Source: UBA6522 sp965262365
GTDB lineage: Bacteria > Pseudomonadota > Gammaproteobacteria > Steroidobacterales > Rariloculaceae
Direction: 5' to 3'
DNA: 64,000 nt
Assembly (NCBI GenBank): GCA_965262365.1
Contig: OZ253541.1
Location: 3,286,001-3,350,000, forward strand
Shown here piece by piece: positions 33,980 through 43,533 of this stretch. The translations under genes and the position numbers were made by a program. Numbering within the stretch: position 1 is the stretch's first letter; each line of letters starts with the position of its first letter. The notes under the pieces are model-generated. The model was not told the origin of the DNA and did no database searches. It saw only the letters and a list, made by a program, of their open reading frames with translations.

Positions 33980-35029
33980 ATGCGGGTTAGCGCCAAAGTG
34001 TTGAATTCATTCGGGCTCGGCGGCGGAAAACTGACGCCGATCGAATCCGGGCTGATCAACAGGAGCTGGCGTGTCGATACACCTGCCGGAACAAGCTTTG
34101 TACTGCAGCGTGTCAATCCCATGTTTCCCGCGACAATCAACAGCGACATCGACGTGGTCACCAGGCATCTGCGGGACAAGGGCATGCGCACGCCACTCAT
34201 CGTGCCGACTTCCGAGGGCGACCCTGCGCTGCTGACGTCGGGCGAAGTGTGGCGCGTGCTGACCTACATACCCGGAATCTCCAGAGACACCCTGGAAAAC
34301 AATCGCCAGGCCCGCGAAGCCGGCGCCCTGCTGGGGCGTTTCCACAGCACCGTGAGCGATCTGGATCACACATTCTCCAACCCGCGCCTGGGCGTCCATG
34401 ACACCGCGGCACATCTTGAGAACCTGAGACGCGCGCTCGCTTCCCATGGGGACCATCCACGATTCGACGGAGTCGAACCGATTGCCGAACGGATCCTGGA
34501 ACTGGCCGGCCGGCTTCCGGAACTTCCGCTGACCGGCGAGCGGATCGTTCACGGCGACCCGAAGATATCCAATGTCATCTTCGATCCCGACACCGACGAA
34601 GCCGTCTGCCTGGTAGACCTCGATACCGTCGCATTCATGCCGGTCATCCTTGAATTGGGCGATGCCTTGCGCTCCTGGTGCAACCCCCTGGGCGAAGACA
34701 CGCGGGAGACGACATTCTCGATGCCGTTGTTCGAAGCTGCACTCGCCGGCTACGCGGAAGAGGCCAGGAACCTGTTGTCCGAGGACGAGTGGAGGGCGCT
34801 GCCGGCCGCCACGCTTACCATCGCGCTTGAATTGGCCGCACGATTTGCCGCCGACGCGCTGCAGGAGTGCTATTTCGGCTGGAACCCTGCCCGCTTCGGG
34901 AACGCCTCGGAACACAACCAGGTTCGGGCGGCGGGCCAACTGCGCCTGGCCGAGAACGTCGGCAACGAGCGCAACGCGCTGGACAGCGCGGTCAGCAATA
35001 CGATTGGGGAATCGCCCCAGGGCCTGTAA
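33980..35029 (+). CDS. Aminoglycoside-phosphotransferase-family small-molecule kinase
   Basis: 349 residues of the APH/choline kinase fold. The N-terminal lobe has SGLINRSWRVDTPAGTSFVL. The catalytic loop is IVHGDPKISNVIF with the DFG-equivalent CLVDLDTVAF. The overall layout recalls N-acetylhexosamine kinase or mucin-desulfatase-type members, so a sugar or amino-sugar substrate is possible. I set the start at the ATG with GGAG 8 nt upstream; a GTG 27 nt earlier is in frame. The gap before it (33737-33979) holds nothing convincing. Confidence 0.82.
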   Translation: MRVSAKVLNSFGLGGGKLTPIESGLINRSWRVDTPAGTSFVLQRVNPMFPATINSDIDVVTRHLRDKGMRTPLIVPTSEGDPALLTSGEVWRVLTYIPGISRDTLENNRQAREAGALLGRFHSTVSDLDHTFSNPRLGVHDTAAHLENLRRALASHGDHPRFDGVEPIAERILELAGRLPELPLTGERIVHGDPKISNVIFDPDTDEAVCLVDLDTVAFMPVILELGDALRSWCNPLGEDTRETTFSMPLFEAALAGYAEEARNLLSEDEWRALPAATLTIALELAARFAADALQECYFGWNPARFGNASEHNQVRAAGQLRLAENVGNERNALDSAVSNTIGESPQGL

Positions 35030-35283
35030 ACGCCAACCGAGATAGCTCTGCCGAGTCCACTATTCTGTTCGGCAAGGCGGAGCGAATGCAGCAACACGTG
35101 CCTGTCTTCGAAGATGCCGTATCGGGACCGAAGCCGGGGCTCGAAAAACATGCCGATACCGGTCTCGAACAGTACCCGCTTGCCTTCGATCGATGAAATC
35201 CGCATGGATTGGAACTCCGGTAGCTGTTGTCCGTCCAATTCGCAGGCATTAGTCTTGAAACACCATGTCCGTAATGAACACAA
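35030..35283 (-). other. Unresolved coding-like stretch
   Basis: A minus-strand open frame reads CELDGQQLPEFQSMRISS, then IEGKRVLFETGIGMFFEP, then YGIFEDRHVLLHSLRL, and carries on antisense to the end of the kinase gene. These first residues look protein-like rather than random, but I recognise no family and see no clear ribosome site. It may be a gene remnant or a small unknown gene. The start of the next gene overlaps its first bases. Confidence 0.25.
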
Positions 35284-35675
35284 TTTTCCGTTCTCGCCAC
35301 TCCTTCCTGATCGGATCTTTCCTGTGGCTGCCCGCAGGCGTCTTGCTGATCACCTTTGTGCGCTTCGGGGAGCAATTTTCAAACCCGATGATGTGGTTTG
35401 GCTTGCTCGCCAACCTGGGCTCGTTGATTTTCGTCGCGCCCTGCGGTCTGCCGCTGGCGCTCGCGTGTCGGAAGATATGGCGGAGCGGTTACCGCCAGGC
35501 GGCGTGGGCCACGATGGTCGGACTGGGGCTGATCACCGTGGTTGCGACCCTGATCGCCGGACTCCTCGGCCCGATTGCCATCGCAGTGTATGCGCTCATC
35601 CTCAGTCTGCCGGTATGGCTTGCAGTCGCCATCATCGGCTACCGGAATCGCCGGCGGGCGGAAAGGCCCGGCTGA
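35265..35675 (+). CDS. Small integral membrane protein, unknown
   Basis: 136 residues with four predicted membrane helices (about residues 14-31, 41-65, 80-100 and 103-126) and a basic C-terminus YRNRRRAERPG. No family is recognised. The ATG has no strong ribosome site. It is kept because the hydrophobic pattern is regular and no competing frame explains it. Confidence 0.5.
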   Translation: MSVMNTIFRSRHSFLIGSFLWLPAGVLLITFVRFGEQFSNPMMWFGLLANLGSLIFVAPCGLPLALACRKIWRSGYRQAAWATMVGLGLITVVATLIAGLLGPIAIAVYALILSLPVWLAVAIIGYRNRRRAERPG

Positions 35676-35770
35676 CAACCCGAGCAAACTGTCCTTCTGC
35701 GCTCGACCCGCGCTACGGAACTCGTCCCACCGGCTGCCAACCCCGACCTGACACGCCGGGCCGCGCCCCG

Positions 35771-36637
35771 TTATTCGGCGGTCAGGGACTCATAGACCCC
35801 CTGAACATTCATCGCCCGCCAGGCATCGTACTGCGCCCATTCGCTGTAGTCCTCCATGAGCACGGCCGCCTGGGCCTCTTCGAGGCTCATGCCGGCATCC
35901 ACCGCCTCGGTCACGGCCGCCAACAGCTCTTCCAGGTAGCGTGTCGTGTCGTCGACGTCGGCCCTGGTTCCGACCGGGCCGTGGCCCGGGGCCATGATGT
36001 CGTAATCCACGGTGGACTGAAGGTGATGATTGGCCTCGATCCAGGACGTGATCGGCCCCCACCCGCTCATGGTCTGGAACGGCACGCGTTGCACGTTGAC
36101 GAAGTCCACCGCGAACACAGTCCGCTCGTCCGGGAAGTGGATGATGGACGAGTCGTTGCTGTGACTTGGAAGCGCGTGGATCATCTCCACGGTCTTGCCG
36201 CCAAGCGTCACGCTGGTGGTGTCGGAGTACGTTCGATCCGGAGGCCGGACTTCCGCGAAAATCTCGTTGCCCTCTTCCGCGGCCAGGTTCACCGGCGTTT
36301 CGTCATGACCGATGGATTCGGCGGTGTCCTCGAACACCGCGCCGCCCGACGCATGGTCGTCGTGGTAGTGGCTGTAGAGCACATAGCGCACCGGGACCCC
36401 GAAACGCCCATCGAGTTCGCCCTTGAGCCAGTTGGAAAAGTCCGTGCTGATGGGGTCGGTGACGATGATCCCTTCATCGGTCACCAGGAACACGTTGTGG
36501 TGGGCGTTATTGGTGGCCCGATAAAGATCCCCGGTGATGTTGACGATCTCCCGAAACGGTTCGTCCTGCGCCAGGGCCGAGGGCGCCGTCACCAGTGCCA
36601 TGGCGCCCATTACGAATGCGGTCAGTTTGGTATTCAC
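35771..36637 (-). CDS. Exported MBL-fold metallo-hydrolase
   Basis: 288 residues from the GTG at 36637, with AGGAGA 7 nt upstream; the longer frame adds an implausible leader. A signal peptide ends near SALAQDEP. The metal-site motif is YSHYHDDHASGG, with later ligands in FAVDFV and MAPGHGPVG. It resembles periplasmic glyoxalase II-like or PQQ-associated relay hydrolases. The substrate is unknown. It is divergent from the heme gene run, with about 214 bp between. Confidence 0.85.
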   Translation of the reverse strand: MNTKLTAFVMGAMALVTAPSALAQDEPFREIVNITGDLYRATNNAHHNVFLVTDEGIIVTDPISTDFSNWLKGELDGRFGVPVRYVLYSHYHDDHASGGAVFEDTAESIGHDETPVNLAAEEGNEIFAEVRPPDRTYSDTTSVTLGGKTVEMIHALPSHSNDSSIIHFPDERTVFAVDFVNVQRVPFQTMSGWGPITSWIEANHHLQSTVDYDIMAPGHGPVGTRADVDDTTRYLEELLAAVTEAVDAGMSLEEAQAAVLMEDYSEWAQYDAWRAMNVQGVYESLTAE

Positions 36638-36851
36638 GCCGTCTTCTCCTGTTTGTAACTCTGTTTGCTTTTCCGCGAGACAGGCAACCGAGTGTACCGC
36701 CTCGCGGCGGGCGCACAAACCCTGTCGCACCTGTGGATCGGGGCCAGTTAACGCTAACCGTTCAATATGTCCCGTCGCGGCAGGCTTGTTGGCAAGGCAG
36801 CCGTGACATTTCGGTGACAATCGGGCCGCCCCGATCCATACCCTTTATGGC

Positions 36852-38264
36852 GTGTTCGAAGAACTCGGCATCGTCGGCATCTCCTGGCGGCAGGAAGGCA
36901 GTGAAGCGCTGGCACGTTTTGCGTTGCCAAAGTCGGGGCGCGACGGTCGCCTGCGCCGCTTCGCCCGGCACGCGGGTCTGTCGGAACTCGCCTATCTGGA
37001 TACCTGCAACCGGGTCGAGATCATTTTCGCGCGCGCCGCCGATGGCGCCAAGGGCCATGGCCGCAACGGCGACATCCGGCCGTCGGTCTTCGAACTGCTG
37101 GCGGGGCGGTCGCCGGCGCCCGGGGAGGCGCAACGCACACTCAAGGCGTGGCATGGCGAAGGCGCCTGCGAGCACCTCTTCCTGGTCGCGGCGGGGCTGG
37201 ATTCCGCCGCGGTGGGAGAAGCCGAAATCGCCGGGCAGGTTCGCGCCTGCCGCGATCTTGCGGCCGAGTCCGGCTTGAGCGGCCCGCGACTGGAACTGCT
37301 GTTTGACGAGGCCCTGAGTATCGCCGCGCGGGTAAGAGGCATAACCCGCCTCGGCCAGGGACGCGTGTCGCTGGCAGAAGTCGCGGTATCGCGACTCCGC
37401 GAACGGCTCGCGCGCACGCCCGGGGCGGTGGCGCTGGTGGGTGTCTCGGCGATGACAGAGCGAACCGCAAGGTCGCTGGCGCATTCGGATACGCCACTGC
37501 TATTCGTCAATCGAACGCTCGACAAGGCCCAGGCCGCGGCGCAGGCATTTTCTGCCTCGGCCATGTCGCTGACGGACTTCCTTCGCGACCCGCCGGCCGT
37601 GGAAGCGGTCCTGAGTTCAGCCGGCGCCCCTGAACCGCTCCTTACGGAACCGGCATTGGAGCGGATTGCCGCGAAGACACCCTCCGGTCAGGCACCGGTT
37701 TTCGTCGACATGGCGATACCGGGGAACATCGACAGCCACGCATGCCACAAGCTGGGACTGCCGCGCATCGGCATGGACGAGATCGTTCGCGAGGCGCAGG
37801 AAAACCGCGAGGCGCGGTTGCTCGAGGCCGCCCAGGCACGCGAACTGGTGGATGAAGCCTTGCCGCGGCTCCGGGACCGTTTTGCCGAGCGCCTCTACGG
37901 GCCGCTGTTGGGTGCACTGCAAAACCGCTACCGCCACACCGCCCGGGAAGGCGTGCGGCGACTGCTCAGAAAGGATCTCAAGGGACTCGGAAACGCCGAA
38001 AGGCAAGCCATCGAGACCTGGGCAGAGGTCCTTGCAAGGCGTTTCGCCCATATCCCGACGTTGGGGTTGAGAGGGTTGCTGCACCATGGACCGGACGGCT
38101 CGCTGGACGCCTTTCTGCAGGGGCTCGACCCGGAATTCGCCGAGGAGTTGCGCCAGGCACTGGACCGCACGCCGCGCCGGGAAGCGTTTTCCGATGAGCC
38201 GGGGCACGGCGCCGTCGACGAGGGGTCGCGCCGCAGCGCGGCTGGCCAGGGGACGGTTCGATGA
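36852..38264 (+). CDS. hemA: Glutamyl-tRNA reductase
   Basis: 470 residues, first enzyme of the C5 pathway: reduces glutamyl-tRNA to glutamate-1-semialdehyde. The catalytic Cys is C52 in LDTCNRVEI. NADPH binding (AVALVGVSAM, then LLFVNRTLDKAQ) and the C-terminal dimerisation region follow. The N-terminus GIVGISWRQEGSEAL is more divergent than the usual G-x-N/S-H-xx-A-P form. GTG start; no ATG fits. It heads a run of genes joined by overlapping stop/start codons, the first being ATGA into hemC. Confidence 0.92.
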   Translation: MFEELGIVGISWRQEGSEALARFALPKSGRDGRLRRFARHAGLSELAYLDTCNRVEIIFARAADGAKGHGRNGDIRPSVFELLAGRSPAPGEAQRTLKAWHGEGACEHLFLVAAGLDSAAVGEAEIAGQVRACRDLAAESGLSGPRLELLFDEALSIAARVRGITRLGQGRVSLAEVAVSRLRERLARTPGAVALVGVSAMTERTARSLAHSDTPLLFVNRTLDKAQAAAQAFSASAMSLTDFLRDPPAVEAVLSSAGAPEPLLTEPALERIAAKTPSGQAPVFVDMAIPGNIDSHACHKLGLPRIGMDEIVREAQENREARLLEAAQARELVDEALPRLRDRFAERLYGPLLGALQNRYRHTAREGVRRLLRKDLKGLGNAERQAIETWAEVLARRFAHIPTLGLRGLLHHGPDGSLDAFLQGLDPEFAEELRQALDRTPRREAFSDEPGHGAVDEGSRRSAAGQGTVR

Positions 38265-39244
38265 AGCTGCGACTTGGAACGCGGGGATCCCATCTGGCGC
38301 GCACTCAGGCGACCGGAGTCGTCGACGAACTGGCACGGCTCGGTCACGAATCCACGCTGACCATCATCAAGACCGCCGGAGATCGCTCAACAGCCACCTC
38401 GTTCGGAGCCATCGGCCCGCAAGGTGTCTTCGTGCGGGAAATCGAGCTCGCGCTCCTCGAGGGCGAGGTGGATATGGCCGTGCATTCCTACAAGGACCTG
38501 CCGACCCGATCGCCCGCCGAACTGATCATCGGGGCCGTGCCCGCGCGTCTCGACCCGGCCGACGTGCTGGTGATGACGCGGCAGGCCGCGGCGGAACCGG
38601 AGCAGGACCTGCCCATCGCCCGCGGTGCACGAGTGGGCACCGCCTCGGCACGGCGCCAGGCATGGATCAGGCACCTGCGCCCGGACATCACGGTAGTGCC
38701 CATTCGCGGCAATGTGCCCACGCGCATCGGCCGCCTGCGCACCGATCTCGACGGCGTAGTGCTCGCCGCTGCGGGTCTTGAGCGTTTGCGTCGAAGCCCT
38801 CTCGAAGGGATAGCCGACCCCGTGACTGAGGAACTTGTGCTCCGTCGGCTGGCGCCGGAAAAATTCGTTCCTTCGCCGGCCCAGGGAGCGCTGGCGATCC
38901 AGTGCCGGCGTGCCGATAGCCGCATTTGCGAGCTGCTGGAGGCCCTTGATCACGCTGCGACCCGCCAGGCGATTGCAGCGGAGCGCGAACTCCTGGCGCG
39001 GGTTGAAGGCGGTTGCGACCTGGCCTTCGGTGCCTGGTGCGCCGTGGATGGATCATGGACGGGTCGTACCGGCGACCTCGCATCGTCGGGCAATGCCAGG
39101 AGTTCGTTATCACCAGCGACCACCCGACTCATCGTCTGGCTCGAGCACGACGGCGTACTGCACAAGGCGGACTCGCGCACGACGAATCCCGACACAGTGG
39201 TGAACTCCGCGTGGTCCGAACTGAAGCGGCAATGGACAGCGTAG
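38261..39244 (+). CDS. hemC: Porphobilinogen deaminase
   Basis: 327 residues; polymerises four porphobilinogens into hydroxymethylbilane. Family blocks include RLGTRGSHLARTQAT, FVREIELALLEGEVDMAVHS, YKDLPTR and RGARVGTASARRQAWI. C252 in VEGGCDLAFGAW is the attachment site of the dipyrromethane cofactor. It overlaps hemA by 4 nt and hemD by 13 nt. Confidence 0.96.
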   Translation: MKLRLGTRGSHLARTQATGVVDELARLGHESTLTIIKTAGDRSTATSFGAIGPQGVFVREIELALLEGEVDMAVHSYKDLPTRSPAELIIGAVPARLDPADVLVMTRQAAAEPEQDLPIARGARVGTASARRQAWIRHLRPDITVVPIRGNVPTRIGRLRTDLDGVVLAAAGLERLRRSPLEGIADPVTEELVLRRLAPEKFVPSPAQGALAIQCRRADSRICELLEALDHAATRQAIAAERELLARVEGGCDLAFGAWCAVDGSWTGRTGDLASSGNARSSLSPATTRLIVWLEHDGVLHKADSRTTNPDTVVNSAWSELKRQWTA

Positions 39245-40095
39245 TCGGTCAACGGGTCCTGATCACCCGCGCCGCAGAGGACTACGCGGCCTGGGCGTCG
39301 CGTCTCAGGGATGCCGGCGCGGTGCCGCTGATGCTGCCGTGCATCGAGTGCCGGCCCATCCGCGACCCGGTCGCCCAGGCACGGCTGGCCGAGGCGCTGC
39401 CGAGGACCGACTGGCTCGTGCTGACATCCCGCCGTGGAGCCGAGGGGTTGCAGACCCTGATCGCGGCCATTCAATGGAGCCCGTCCGACCTTCAAGCCAT
39501 GGCCAACGTGCTTATCGCCACGGTGGGGCCGGCGACCGCGTCCGCAGCCGCCTCGCTTCCGGGCCGGGTGGAACTTGTGGCCCCCGCCGGCACAGCGAAA
39601 TCTCTCGCCCGGGAACTGGCCGCTCGAATTGCGACGCCCTCCGTTGCGACGCCCTCCATTGCGACGCCCTCCATTGCGACGCCCTCCATTGCGACGCCCT
39701 CCGTTGCGACGCCTCCCATTGCGACGCCCCGCGAAAGCGGAGCGCAGATCGCCAGGCCAAAGTGTTTGATCGCCGTGGCGGAAAACGCCGGTCCCGTGCT
39801 GGAAGACACATTGAAGCAAGCCGGCGGTGAGTGTGTGCGAATCAACGTATACCGCACGGTGCCCGCGGCACCACCGCCCCGAAAACAGGCGCTCTCCGAG
39901 TTGGGTGCGGATAAAATCCTGCTGGCGAGCCCGTCCGCGGTGTCGGGTCTGGTGAATCGGCTTGAATTCGACGCGGCGGCGGAGATTCTGACGATCGGAC
40001 CTGCCACCAGCCAGGCGGCACGCGCCGTCGGTTTGACCGTGACAGCGGAGGCGCCAAGACCCAGTCTGGAGGGACTCATGGAGGCCATGCAATGA
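39232..40095 (+). CDS. hemD: Uroporphyrinogen-III synthase with an internal pentapeptide repeat
   Basis: 287 residues; cyclises hydroxymethylbilane to uroporphyrinogen III. The HemD fold is supported by QRVLITRAAEDYAAWASRL, WLVLTSRRGAEGL, IATVGPATASAAA and the C-terminal ILTIGPATSQAARAVGLT. The protein is about 35 residues longer than typical bacterial HemD. The excess equals seven (I/V)-A-T-P-(S/P/R) repeats at residues 133-167, in a loop of the second half-domain. The ATG lies inside the hemC end; the stop overlaps hemB. Confidence 0.92.
   Translation: MDSVVGQRVLITRAAEDYAAWASRLRDAGAVPLMLPCIECRPIRDPVAQARLAEALPRTDWLVLTSRRGAEGLQTLIAAIQWSPSDLQAMANVLIATVGPATASAAASLPGRVELVAPAGTAKSLARELAARIATPSVATPSIATPSIATPSIATPSVATPPIATPRESGAQIARPKCLIAVAENAGPVLEDTLKQAGGECVRINVYRTVPAAPPPRKQALSELGADKILLASPSAVSGLVNRLEFDAAAEILTIGPATSQAARAVGLTVTAEAPRPSLEGLMEAMQ
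39628..39732 (+). repeat. 15-bp tandem repeat inside hemD (seven units)
   Basis: Consensus attgcgacgccctcc. Units 1 and 3-5 are identical, units 2 and 6 begin gtt, and units 6 and 7 diverge at the end. It stays in frame and encodes I/V-A-T-P-S. It is likely to vary in copy number by slippage without breaking the reading frame. Confidence 0.95.
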
Positions 40096-41096
40096 GCGAA
40101 ACTACCGTGACCACGCCGGGGCGCGTGCGCCCCAGACGCCTGCGTCGAAACAAGGTCATCCGGGACCTGGCGGCGGAAACGCAACTTTCGGCGTCGCAGT
40201 TCATCGTGCCCCATTTCGTCCTCGCCGCGCGAAGGGCCGAGCGGCCCATTCCTTCCATGCCGGGTATCGCAGAACTGGGCGTTGACAACCTGGTCAGCCA
40301 GGTCGCGTCCGATCTGGACCTGGGCATTCGTTCCGTACTGCTGTTCGGCCATCCCGACCACGCAGGGCACAAAACGCCTGACGGCAAGGCGGCCTGGGCC
40401 GCCGACGGCGCCGTGCAGCGGGCGACGGGCCGGCTCAAGGCCGAATTCGGCGACGATCTCGTGGTGATGACCGACGTATGCCTGTGCGCCTATACCGATC
40501 ACGGCCACTGCGGGATCATAGAGGAGGGCGAGGTGATCAACGATGCGTCCCTGGTCCCGCTGGTGCGTACGGCCGTGAGCCACGCCGACGCCGGGGCGGA
40601 TGTGGTGGCGCCTTCCGACATGATGGACGGGAGGGTCGCCGCCATTCGCGATGGGCTCGATGACGCCGGCCACGAAAACGTGATCCTGCTTGCGTATGCG
40701 GTCAAGTACGCTTCGGGCTACTACGGACCGTTCCGCGACGCCGCGGACTCCGCGCCGTCCTTCGGAGATCGGCGCAGCTACCAGATGGATCCGCGTAATG
40801 TCCGCGAGGCGGCGCGGGAAGCGGAACTGGACGAGCGCGAAGGCGCGGATATGCTGATGGTGAAGCCCGCGCTCGCCTATCTCGATGTCATTCGGGCGGT
40901 GCGCGAAGCCAGCTCGCTGCCCCTGGCGGCCTACAACGTCTCCGGAGAATATGCCGCGGTCAAGGCTGCCGCGGCCAACGGCTGGCTGGAAGAGGCGCAG
41001 GTCGTGCGCGAGAACCTGGTGGCGATACGCCGCGCCGGCGCCGACCGGATCATCACCTATCACGCCCGGGATGCGATCAAGGGAGGCTGGCTGTGA
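40092..41096 (+). CDS. hemB: Delta-aminolevulinic acid dehydratase (porphobilinogen synthase)
   Basis: 334 residues. The cysteine-type metal site is DVCLCAYTDHGHCG, indicating a zinc enzyme. Schiff-base lysines lie in LAYAVKYASGYYGPFRDAA and MLMVKPALAYLDVI. It condenses two aminolevulinates into porphobilinogen. It overlaps hemD (ATGA) and hemL (GTGA). Confidence 0.97.
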   Translation: MSETTVTTPGRVRPRRLRRNKVIRDLAAETQLSASQFIVPHFVLAARRAERPIPSMPGIAELGVDNLVSQVASDLDLGIRSVLLFGHPDHAGHKTPDGKAAWAADGAVQRATGRLKAEFGDDLVVMTDVCLCAYTDHGHCGIIEEGEVINDASLVPLVRTAVSHADAGADVVAPSDMMDGRVAAIRDGLDDAGHENVILLAYAVKYASGYYGPFRDAADSAPSFGDRRSYQMDPRNVREAAREAELDEREGADMLMVKPALAYLDVIRAVREASSLPLAAYNVSGEYAAVKAAAANGWLEEAQVVRENLVAIRRAGADRIITYHARDAIKGGWL

Positions 41097-42448
41097 GCGC
41101 ACCTCTTGCCAACAGCCGATCGACGCAATGGTTCGATCGGGCGCTCGAGGTCCTGCCGGGCGGGGTGAGTTCCCCGGTACGGGCGTTCCGCAGCGTTGGG
41201 GGCACACCGCCTGTCATTCGCGCCGGAAATGGCGCCGAAATCGTCGACGAGGACGGCAATCGCTACCTGGACTTTGTCGGTTCCTGGGGCCCGTTGATTC
41301 TCGGCCACGCCCACCCGGATGTGGTCGCGGCCGTGGACGCTGCCGTACGCCGCGGCACGTCGTTCGGCGCGCCATCGGCCGTGGAGATCGAATTGGCCGA
41401 GCATGTGGTGGCCTGCTATCCAGGTGTCGAACAGGTCCGCTTCGTATCGTCGGGCACCGAAGCCGTGATGAGTGCCGTGCGCCTGGCCCGGGGCGCCAGC
41501 GGACGCGACGTCATCGTCAAGTTTTCAGGCTGCTATCACGGTCACGTCGACCACTTGCTGGTCGCGGCGGGATCCGGGCTTGCGACATTCGGTACCCCGT
41601 CGTCGCTGGGTGTTCCCGAACCGAGCGCCGCGCAGACGCGTGTGCTGCCGCTGGACGACGGGGACGCCCTGGCCGCGCTGTTCGACCGGGAGGGCGACCG
41701 CATCGCCGCTGCCATCATCGAGCCCGTGCCCGCGAACAACGGCCTGCTTCTCCAGCGGCCGGAGTTCCTTGCCTCGTTGCGCGAGCACTGCACGCGGCAC
41801 GGTGCGCTGCTGATCTTCGACGAAGTCATTTCCGGTTTCCGCCTGGGCCCGGGCGGTGCGGCCGCTCACTACGGCGTGCAACCGGATCTCGCGACCTTCG
41901 GCAAGGTGATCGGTGGCGGCATGCCGGTGGGTGCATTCGGAGGACCGCGGGCGACGATGCAGCACCTCGCGCCCACCGGCGGCGTTTACCAGGCCGGCAC
42001 CCTGTCGGGCAATCCGGTCGCCATGACGGCGGGGCTGACGACGCTCAGGATCCTGCAGCGTCAGGATGGCTGGCAAGCGCTGGAGCGTCTGGGTGAATAC
42101 CTGGAACAGCGTCTCGGAGATGTGCTCAGCCGGGCGACCGTCCCGGGAGCTGTCGTGCGTATCGGTTCGATTTTCTGGGTCGCGTGGGGTTCGGCCATCG
42201 CACCACGATCGGCTGAAGCCATTCCCCCGAACGCCGCGCATATCTACAGCAATGTATTTCACGGCCTTCTGGCACGCGGCATCGCGCTGGCGCCATCGGC
42301 CTACGAGGTCGGCTTCCTGTCGCTGGCTCACGATGCCGGGCATATCGACCGTCTCGCCGAGGCCCTTGAAGAAATTCTCGAGGGCCTGGACGTGCATGAC
42401 GGGTCGTCAGGAGTGACAAGCAGAGAATCCACGGGGAGCGAGTCATGA
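41093..42448 (+). CDS. hemL: Glutamate-1-semialdehyde 2,1-aminomutase
   Basis: 451 residues, class III PLP enzyme making 5-aminolevulinate. It begins FDRALEVLPGGVSSPVRAF, with VRFVSSGTEAVMSAVRLAR for PLP phosphate binding, LLIFDEVISGFR and the PLP lysine in TFGKVIGGGMPVGAFGG. GTG start overlaps the hemB stop. Presence of both hemA and hemL confirms the C5 route to aminolevulinate. Confidence 0.96.
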   Translation: MSAPLANSRSTQWFDRALEVLPGGVSSPVRAFRSVGGTPPVIRAGNGAEIVDEDGNRYLDFVGSWGPLILGHAHPDVVAAVDAAVRRGTSFGAPSAVEIELAEHVVACYPGVEQVRFVSSGTEAVMSAVRLARGASGRDVIVKFSGCYHGHVDHLLVAAGSGLATFGTPSSLGVPEPSAAQTRVLPLDDGDALAALFDREGDRIAAAIIEPVPANNGLLLQRPEFLASLREHCTRHGALLIFDEVISGFRLGPGGAAAHYGVQPDLATFGKVIGGGMPVGAFGGPRATMQHLAPTGGVYQAGTLSGNPVAMTAGLTTLRILQRQDGWQALERLGEYLEQRLGDVLSRATVPGAVVRIGSIFWVAWGSAIAPRSAEAIPPNAAHIYSNVFHGLLARGIALAPSAYEVGFLSLAHDAGHIDRLAEALEEILEGLDVHDGSSGVTSRESTGSES

Positions 42449-43533
42449 TACTCAAGCGCGATCCCACCAAGGCAATGCAGCTCGGTTTCCTCGCCCTGCT
42501 GGCAATATCCACGGCCCAGGTGGCGTGGTGGGTTGCCGACCAGCGGAGCCTGGCCCGGCAGGAGCGGGACCGTGTCACGGCACTCTACGAAGCCGATGCT
42601 CTGGCGGTGACCGCCGCGTTCGCGCAGGCCACGCCGCAACTGCCGCAACTGCTGCCGCACCTGGAGATCGACCCCGACCTGGGCACGGCCACCGTGCGTC
42701 CGGAGTCCATCGAGGCGCTCGCCGCGGATGCCGGCTCGCGCATCAACCGCTACACCTGGGAGGGCGGATTCTTTCTGCTCGTCCTTCTGGGTGGCATGAC
42801 CGTGTTGACTCGCACCATCCAGCACGACGCGCAGCTCAGAAAGCGGCAACAGAACTTTCTCGCTGCCGTCTCCCATGAACTGAAAAGTCCACTGGCGAGT
42901 ATTCGATTGGCCGCCGAATCGCTGATCAGGCGGCCGGACGACGACCAAACGGAACGATTGGCACGGCGAATGCTCGAGGACGGCGACCGGCTGTTGCGCA
43001 TGGTGGAGAACCTCCTGGATACCACGCGGCTCGAGGAAGGCCGTGTGGAACTGAAGGGGGAAGCGATCATGCTAAGCGGCACAGTCAGGGCGAGTGCAGC
43101 GCAGTACGAGGAACAAGCGCGCTCGCACGGCATCGAAATCCACCTCGATGTCGCCGACGATCTGCAAATTGAGGCTGATCCGGTCGCGATCGAAACCGTG
43201 CTGCGCAACCTGCTGGACAACGCCATCAAGGCCTGTGTCGCGGGCCAGGGTCAGAACGTGTGGATCGACGCCCGGCCGGCGGACGGGTTTGCGCGGATCA
43301 ACGTGCGAGATGACGGCAGCGGCTTTTCCCCCGAGGATGCCAAGATGATTTTCGAGAAGTTCTATCGCCTCGGGGATGAGATGCGCCGGTCCACTCCCGG
43401 AACAGGTCTGGGGCTTTACCTGGTTCGCGGCCTCGCGGAAATCTCCGGCGCCCGTGTGAATGCCGCAAGCGAAGGGCCGGGTCTCGGTGCGACCGTCACG
43501 CTGGAGTGGCCTGCCGCGAGTCCGCCGGCATGA
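42445..43533 (+). CDS. Sensor histidine kinase within the heme operon
   Basis: 362 residues. Two membrane segments at about 12-30 and 108-122 enclose a periplasmic sensor of roughly 78 residues with no domain I recognise. HisKA has H144 in AVSHELKSPLASIRL. The ATPase domain has the N box NLLDNAIKA, the G1 box RDDGSGF and the G2 box GTGLGLYLVRG. It autophosphorylates and should signal to the regulator encoded next. Overlaps of 4 nt with hemL and the regulator tie it to heme gene expression. Confidence 0.92.
   Translation: MILKRDPTKAMQLGFLALLAISTAQVAWWVADQRSLARQERDRVTALYEADALAVTAAFAQATPQLPQLLPHLEIDPDLGTATVRPESIEALAADAGSRINRYTWEGGFFLLVLLGGMTVLTRTIQHDAQLRKRQQNFLAAVSHELKSPLASIRLAAESLIRRPDDDQTERLARRMLEDGDRLLRMVENLLDTTRLEEGRVELKGEAIMLSGTVRASAAQYEEQARSHGIEIHLDVADDLQIEADPVAIETVLRNLLDNAIKACVAGQGQNVWIDARPADGFARINVRDDGSGFSPEDAKMIFEKFYRLGDEMRRSTPGTGLGLYLVRGLAEISGARVNAASEGPGLGATVTLEWPAASPPA

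Noticed and set aside
39628..39732. Regular repeats considered as a CRISPR array
   Set aside because: The units are contiguous, 15 bp and in frame inside hemD, with no spacers and no cas genes nearby.
39492..41207. A 571-codon minus-strand frame with an EGVAM repeat
   Set aside because: It is the mirror of hemD and hemB; the repeat is simply the complement of the hemD minisatellite.
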